Positions 6,876 through 10,322 of a DNA stretch of 10,322 bases are shown piece by piece. The notes under the pieces were generated by a model. That model had not been told where the DNA came from, did not search any database, and saw only the letters and a list, made by a program, of their open reading frames with translations. Source of the stretch: Clostridia bacterium (GTDB lineage Bacteria > Bacillota > Clostridia > Oscillospirales > Acutalibacteraceae); assembly GCA_024689165.1 (NCBI GenBank), contig JAILDS010000305.1, positions 1-10,322 of the forward strand, given 5' to 3'. Each line of letters starts with the position of its first letter. Position 1 is the first letter of the stretch. The translations under genes and the position numbers were made by a program.

Positions 6876-7775
6876 ATGAATCAGATGCTTATCGCCGCGA
6901 CTATCGGCGACACTCTCGATACGTCCATGCACTCGTTCGACATGGCGATCTACCGCTTTTTCGGCGGTATCCAGTCCGATTTTATGACCGTTATCGCAAA
7001 GATATTCACGTCCTTCGGGGATGAGAATTTCGTCATCCCGATAATGATAATGGGTCTGATCCTGTTCCTTTTCAAACGCACGCGCAAATACGGCGCGGCG
7101 CTGTTCCTGTCCATCGCAATAGGCACTCTTATCACCAATCTCGCGCTCAAGCCTCTGGTCCTCAGGGTCCGTCCCTACAATACGCTCCAGGGTATCGAGG
7201 AGTATTGGAACTGGTACGTGAACGCGGGCATGCTGTCCGAATCGGACTACTCTTTCCCGTCGGGCCACACGACGGCAGCCTTTGAGATGGCTGTTTCGAT
7301 GTGCTTCTGCTTCGCGCACGACAAGCGGAAAAAGCTTGCCGCAGTGTTCCCGGTCATCGCCGTCCTCGTCGCCTGCTCGCGAATCTACCTGATGGTCCAC
7401 TATCCGACCGACGTTATCGGCGGCGTTCTCGCCGGCATTATCGCGGGGCTCGCAGGCTATTTCCTTGCCGTGCTCATAGCAAAAGCGTTTTCAAAGCACG
7501 AAAAACTCGACAACACGCTCGATCTCGGGAGAGTGTTTAAGAAAAAACCTTCGACTAAGGTCATCGGAGCCGTCTTCGCAGTCGTCTGCGCCGCCGTGCT
7601 GTGCTTTTCCTTCGTGAACCTGATGCGCGAGGGAGGGGAGGAGACCCTGCGCTGCGCCTATGACGGAGAATACGACTGCCAGAATGAGGCGCGTGTGGAT
7701 GAAGAAAAATACCCGCCCATAGACGGCGAGTACTATTGCAAGATCCATTGGAACGAGCTCAATGACGCAGCCTGA
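6876..7775 (+). CDS. PAP2-family membrane phosphatase with extra TM segment and Cys-containing C-terminal tail
   Basis: The three phosphatidic-acid-phosphatase signatures are intact: K92 to RP (99-100) in the KxxxxxxRP motif, PSGH (128-131), and SR (168-169) with H175 and D179. Members dephosphorylate lipid phosphates such as undecaprenyl pyrophosphate or phosphatidic acid at the outer membrane face. Hydrophobic segments at about 52-66, 74-91, 132-147, 155-174 and 180-203 fit the usual core. The 299-residue protein is about 90 residues longer than typical: after a basic stretch (FKKKPSTK) comes another helix (229-248), then a hydrophilic tail of about 50 residues with C260, C268 and C288 and a repeated DGEYxC motif (263-268, 283-288). 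The ribosome site AAGGGGTG lies within the end of the inhibitor gene, 4 bp away, so the two are co-translated. If the core has the usual topology, the extra helix would put the tail outside the cell. Substrate is unproven. Confidence 0.92.
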   Translation: MNQMLIAATIGDTLDTSMHSFDMAIYRFFGGIQSDFMTVIAKIFTSFGDENFVIPIMIMGLILFLFKRTRKYGAALFLSIAIGTLITNLALKPLVLRVRPYNTLQGIEEYWNWYVNAGMLSESDYSFPSGHTTAAFEMAVSMCFCFAHDKRKKLAAVFPVIAVLVACSRIYLMVHYPTDVIGGVLAGIIAGLAGYFLAVLIAKAFSKHEKLDNTLDLGRVFKKKPSTKVIGAVFAVVCAAVLCFSFVNLMREGGEETLRCAYDGEYDCQNEARVDEEKYPPIDGEYYCKIHWNELNDAA

Positions 7776-7788
7776 TACGGTTCAGGCT
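7769..7788 (+). repeat. 7-bp inverted repeat spanning the PAP2 stop codon
   Basis: AGCCTGA (7769-7775) pairs with TCAGGCT (7782-7788) across a 6-nt loop, followed by CGATTGGTTTG. The stop codon TGA is inside the left arm. It may be a weak terminator for the operon or protect the 3' end. Confidence 0.35.
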
Positions 7789-7817
7789 CGATTGGTTTGA
7801 GCTGTTCCCGGAACTCG

Positions 7818-7847
7818 AACGCCGCCGACGATAAAGTCGGCGGCGTT
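7818..7847. terminator. Perfect 12-bp hairpin in a convergent spacer (probable bidirectional terminator)
   Basis: AACGCCGCCGAC (7818-7829) pairs perfectly with 7836-7847 around GATAAA. It lies between the convergent PAP2 and flavodoxin genes, the position expected of a shared terminator. Neither side has a clean T-run (GTCGGTTATG on plus, CGAGTTCCGG on minus), so it is not a canonical intrinsic terminator; it may act with other factors or only stabilise both transcripts. Confidence 0.5.
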
Positions 7848-7866
7848 GTCGGTTATGATGCCTTTG

Positions 7867-8277
7867 TCAATCGGTATAATACCTTCTGTTGACCTCATAG
7901 AGCCACTTGTACCAGTCGTCGCGCTTAAGCACGCCGTGGTTGTAGGACAGCTCGACGTTCGCGCCGTGGCAGACCTCGGAGAGCACCCGGTCGACCCAGT
8001 CGAGCCCGGCGATGGCGAAGGTCGCGAACGGTACGACCGTGACTCCGCGGAAATCGCAGCTCGACAGGTAGTGCATTACGTAGTCGGGCATTCCCCTGAA
8101 CATCATCGGGAACCCGACGAAAACGAGGTCGTAATCGCTGAGATCGACCGTTTTGAGAACGTATTGGTCATTCTGCTGGTTCATTTTGACCAGATCCGCG
8201 TTGAATTGTTTTGATATGCGCCTTGCGAGCTTTTCGGTCGTTCCGGTCCTTGAGTAATACAGCACGAGAGCCTTCAT
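7867..8277 (-). CDS. Short flavodoxin-family protein
   Basis: A 136-residue cytoplasmic flavodoxin-like protein. The N-terminus is a beta strand leading into the FMN phosphate loop SRTGTTE (9-15), as in flavodoxins and related NAD(P)H-dependent flavoproteins. The second strand and loop, VFVGFPMMFRGMP (52-64), and the third, VVPFATFAIAG (81-91), match the positions that cradle the isoalloxazine ring, although the usual aromatic and Gly/Ser residues differ. It is somewhat shorter than classical flavodoxins (140-180) and ends in an aromatic, basic tail (WYKWLYEVNRRYY). The ATG at 8277 has AAGGAG 7 nt upstream; upstream in-frame codons lie in the hydrolase gene. Start and hydrolase stop overlap as ATGA, so it is translated together with the hydrolase. 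The likely role is one- or two-electron transfer or a small FMN-dependent oxidoreductase; the partner is unknown. Confidence 0.87.
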   Translation of the reverse strand: MKALVLYYSRTGTTEKLARRISKQFNADLVKMNQQNDQYVLKTVDLSDYDLVFVGFPMMFRGMPDYVMHYLSSCDFRGVTVVPFATFAIAGLDWVDRVLSEVCHGANVELSYNHGVLKRDDWYKWLYEVNRRYYTD

Positions 8278-9203
8278 TTTTTTACTCCTTTTCCATGAAT
8301 GGATTTGAGATAGTCTTCCTTGAGCAGTTTTTTCGCCCGCGCGGCTTCGGGTGAGGCAAGCATTATGAAATCGTGGCCGACGTCGGCGAATTCGTGGGCG
8401 TTGACGTGCACGCCGCTCTGTGCGAGAAGGGAACACAGTTCGCGGGCGTCCGGATAGAGCGTGTCGTTGGTGCCTGTGACGACCGAGACGGGAGGCAGAC
8501 CGGACAGATCGCCGTTGACGGGGCTTATCAGAGGATCGTCCGGGTCGAGACCGCCCCTGAATTCATCAATGAGGAACTGAAGACCGTCGACCCCGAGAAG
8601 CGGGTCTCGGGAAGATCTGTCCCTGTGAAAAACGTCGTCGAGCCGTGCGTTGACGAACGGGCTTATGAGAAAAAGCGCGTCAGGCAGCGGAAGGCCGTCT
8701 TTTTTGAGCAAAAAGCATACGCTCAGACAAAGTCCCGCTCCGGCCGAGTCGCCGACAAAAACGATCTCGTCGCCTTTATAGCGGTCCATAGCGTCAGCGC
8801 ACCAGTCGAAGGTCTTCCGGACGACCTCCTCACAGCCGTACTTCGGCGCCTTCGGGTAGATAAGCAGCTGAGCGCAGGCGTCGAGAGCTTTGGCGAGCGA
8901 AGAAATAAAACTGAATTGCTGAAGCCTCGGTTCCCGGTAGAACGCGCCGCCGGGCAGGTAAATGAGCCTTCTGCGGTAAACGCGGTTTTCATGGGCAAGA
9001 GTATAGCTCTGAAGCCCGCAGCGCCTTTCGCCGTATACTACTTTCGCAGATGAAAACATGCGCGGCGACAGTTTGAAAGCGCCTGTCGGGTGAGCCTTCA
9101 GCCGGTCGAGATATCGTTCGGCCCCTTCCCTTGTCGAAAAGATGCTTTTAGCGTCGACAAAACGGCAGACGAAACTATCCGTAACGGCAGAAACTAAGGA
9201 CAT
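8274..9203 (-). CDS. Alpha/beta hydrolase, HSL-type esterase/lipase-like
   Basis: A 309-residue hydrolase of the hormone-sensitive-lipase/acetyl-esterase group. The nucleophile elbow GDSAG (151-155) carries S153. The acid is likely D247 in GTNDTLYPD, and the base is H277 in VGHDF. The oxyanion-hole motif, normally HGGG, reads LPGGAF (83-88), so Pro replaces the His; the following YPKAP (116-120) matches the family YPLAP. An N-terminal cap region of about 75 residues precedes the core. No signal peptide or lipobox is apparent, so it is probably cytoplasmic, cleaving short-chain esters. The ATG at 9203 is the first usable start because an in-frame TGA lies immediately upstream; the ribosome site is poor (GGGGTGG about 7 nt away). 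It is the first gene of a two-gene operon with flavodoxin. Confidence 0.9.
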   Translation of the reverse strand: MSLVSAVTDSFVCRFVDAKSIFSTREGAERYLDRLKAHPTGAFKLSPRMFSSAKVVYGERRCGLQSYTLAHENRVYRRRLIYLPGGAFYREPRLQQFSFISSLAKALDACAQLLIYPKAPKYGCEEVVRKTFDWCADAMDRYKGDEIVFVGDSAGAGLCLSVCFLLKKDGLPLPDALFLISPFVNARLDDVFHRDRSSRDPLLGVDGLQFLIDEFRGGLDPDDPLISPVNGDLSGLPPVSVVTGTNDTLYPDARELCSLLAQSGVHVNAHEFADVGHDFIMLASPEAARAKKLLKEDYLKSIHGKGVKK

Positions 9204-9243
9204 CCTTCACCACCCCGACTGATATCTTTCCGGATCAACAGAT

Positions 9244-9272
9244 ATTATACACTTGTATTATTAAAGAATCAA
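9244..9272 (-). promoter_or_regulatory. Sigma-A-type promoter for the hydrolase-flavodoxin operon
   Basis: On the minus strand TTGATT (9267-9272) and a consensus TATAAT (9244-9249) are spaced 17 bp apart. Transcription should start near 9237, giving a leader of about 34 nt to the hydrolase ATG. Confidence 0.8.
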
Positions 9273-9281
9273 TACCGTTTT

Positions 9282-9291
9282 ATTGCGCAAT
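9282..9291. promoter_or_regulatory. 10-bp palindrome ATTGCGCAAT between divergent promoters (possible operator)
   Basis: A perfect palindrome lies in the AT-rich centre of the divergent spacer, 10 bp upstream of the hydrolase -35 element and about 50 bp upstream of the peptidase -35. That placement suits a site for a dimeric regulator acting on one or both genes. Symmetry does not extend beyond 10 bp, and no regulator gene is adjacent, so this is tentative. Confidence 0.25.
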
Positions 9292-9342
9292 TATGAATAA
9301 TGACGTAAGGTTTTATATAATTCGGTAATATTTCGGCGGGTG

Positions 9343-9371
9343 TTGACTGTTGCACAAAAAACGGCTACAAT
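9343..9371 (+). promoter_or_regulatory. Sigma-A-type promoter for the M32 peptidase gene
   Basis: TTGACT (9343-9348) and TACAAT (9366-9371) are spaced exactly 17 bp. The start would be near 9378, about 22 nt before the ATG at 9400. Confidence 0.82.
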
Positions 9372-9399
9372 AGCCCGTGAAAGCGAGGAAATGATATAC

Positions 9400-10322
9400 A
9401 TGAGCGCATATGAGATCTTTGAAAAACACGTCGCGAGGGCGCATACCTTGATGAACGTCTCCGCGCGCGTCAGCTATGACATGATGTGCTGCGCTGCGAG
9501 GGACGGAGCGGATGAGATCGCCGCAGAACAGGCGGAGCTCGAAGGGCTCGTTTTCGACGAGCTCCATTGCGATGAATACATTTCCGCCCTGTGTGAGCTG
9601 CGCGAAGATCCCTCAGGACTGGATCAGTATCAGAAAAGGCTCGTCGAGGTCTGTTACAGGCAGTATGAGAATGAGAAAAACATCCCGAGGGATTTCGCCG
9701 TTGCCGCGGCCGAAGCGCGGCAGAGCGCTTACGACGTCTGGCTGCGCGCCAAGGAAGCGAGCGACTTTTCGATCTTTGCGCCTGCTCTGAAAAAGGTCGT
9801 GGAGATCACCCGCGCCGAAATAGACTTCCGTGACAAAAAGTACAAGACTTATTACGACGCCTGTCTTGCGGATTACGAGTTCGGTTCCTCGGTCGAAAAG
9901 CACGACGCTTTTTTTGAGGAGCTCAAAAAGGTCTTCCCGCTCATAGCGTCAAAGGCGGCTTCGTCGAAAAAGCCCGATCCCGTTGTGCGCGTAACGATCC
10001 CCGAGCATATCCAGAAAGACATGGCGTACGAGCTGCTCGCTCTCGAGGGACTTCGCAGCTCGTCGCTGTCGTTCAACCTTACGGAGCATCCTTTCACGGA
10101 TTTCTACTGCGCCGGGGACGTCAGGGTGACCAGCCATATTTATCCCGAAGAACCGATGTCGAACGTGTACTCGGTCCTTCACGAGGGCGGGCACGCGCTG
10201 TTCATGATGTATATGCCGGAGGTCCTGCACAAAAACCACCTTGCGTCGGAGCCGAGCGCGGCGATGCATGAGACCATCTCGCGTTTTTACGAGAACGTCA
10301 TCGGCAGGAGCCGCGCGTTCTG
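9400..10322 (+). CDS. M32-family metallocarboxypeptidase (carboxypeptidase Taq-like), 3' truncated
   Basis: The frame stays open to the window end, giving 307 of an expected 490-510 residues. The family motifs appear in order: HPFT (230-233), DVRVT (240-244), the zinc-binding HEGGH (261-265) and HETISRFYEN (290-299) followed by IGRS, where E291 would be the third zinc ligand. The N-terminal 220 residues are helical and charged, as in other M32 enzymes. The missing C-terminus should hold the IR..AD and QDxHW-type motifs. These cytoplasmic enzymes remove C-terminal residues from peptides, broadly except before proline, and serve peptide turnover. I chose the ATG at 9400; an in-frame ATG at 9391 adds three residues but would leave only about 2 nt after the ribosome site GAGGA (9385-9389). 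It has its own promoter and is divergent from the hydrolase. Confidence 0.95.
   Translation, partial: MSAYEIFEKHVARAHTLMNVSARVSYDMMCCAARDGADEIAAEQAELEGLVFDELHCDEYISALCELREDPSGLDQYQKRLVEVCYRQYENEKNIPRDFAVAAAEARQSAYDVWLRAKEASDFSIFAPALKKVVEITRAEIDFRDKKYKTYYDACLADYEFGSSVEKHDAFFEELKKVFPLIASKAASSKKPDPVVRVTIPEHIQKDMAYELLALEGLRSSSLSFNLTEHPFTDFYCAGDVRVTSHIYPEEPMSNVYSVLHEGGHALFMMYMPEVLHKNHLASEPSAAMHETISRFYENVIGRSRAF

Noticed and set aside
8278..8436. N-terminal extension of the flavodoxin into the hydrolase gene
   Set aside because: Arg-rich shadow sequence; the FMN-loop strand begins at the ATG at 8277, which has a strong ribosome site.
1..10322. tRNA, rRNA, CRISPR array, insertion sequence, phage or defence genes
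   Set aside because: I found no regularly spaced repeats, no transposase or integrase motifs, no paired target duplications, and no cloverleaf-like sequence in the intergenic gaps.

Overview
The window reads as chromosome of a Gram-positive, anaerobic-type Clostridia member, perhaps a gut Oscillospirales/Eubacteriales lineage. This rests on GGAGG-like ribosome sites, sigma-A promoters with 17-bp spacers, a moderately high GC content judged by eye, zinc-ribbon membrane proteins and a large acidic surface protein. The taxonomy is inference, since there is no rRNA or marker gene. I see no tRNA, rRNA, CRISPR array, insertion sequence or phage gene.

Layout: (1) The 3' end of a large secreted or surface protein (1-1395, +) closes on a strong terminator. 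(2) A minus-strand cluster runs from 5547 down to 1497: an Ldh_2-family malate/lactate-type dehydrogenase, a malic enzyme, a classical short-chain dehydrogenase and, after a 162-bp gap with a perfect 12-bp hairpin, a TauE/SafE-type exporter. The first two genes are 13 bp apart and the third follows after 45 bp. (3) From the shared 5548-5759 promoter region a plus-strand operon runs the other way: a zinc-ribbon membrane protein, a chagasin-type (I42) cysteine-protease inhibitor overlapping it by 4 bp, and a PAP2 phosphatase with an unusual C-terminal tail. (4) A convergent, hairpin-rich spacer leads to a minus-strand pair, an HSL-type alpha/beta hydrolase and a short flavodoxin, joined by an ATGA overlap. 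(5) A second divergent promoter region (9204-9399) separates this pair from an M32 metallocarboxypeptidase that runs off the window.

How they fit: the dehydrogenase and malic enzyme together give a plausible 2-hydroxyacid or C4-acid route to pyruvate, producing NAD(P)H. The SDR is a third oxidoreductase, and the TauE protein could export an anion by-product, possibly sulfite or an organosulfonate. The zinc-ribbon/inhibitor/PAP2 operon looks envelope-directed. The hydrolase-flavodoxin pair has no assignable pathway.

Nothing here is demonstrably a new system. The most interesting signals are the inhibitor operon, a hydrophobic 'IL..FGI' segment shared by the inhibitor N-terminus and the surface-protein C-terminus, the duplicated DGEYxC motif on the PAP2 protein, and the possible attenuator before the exporter.
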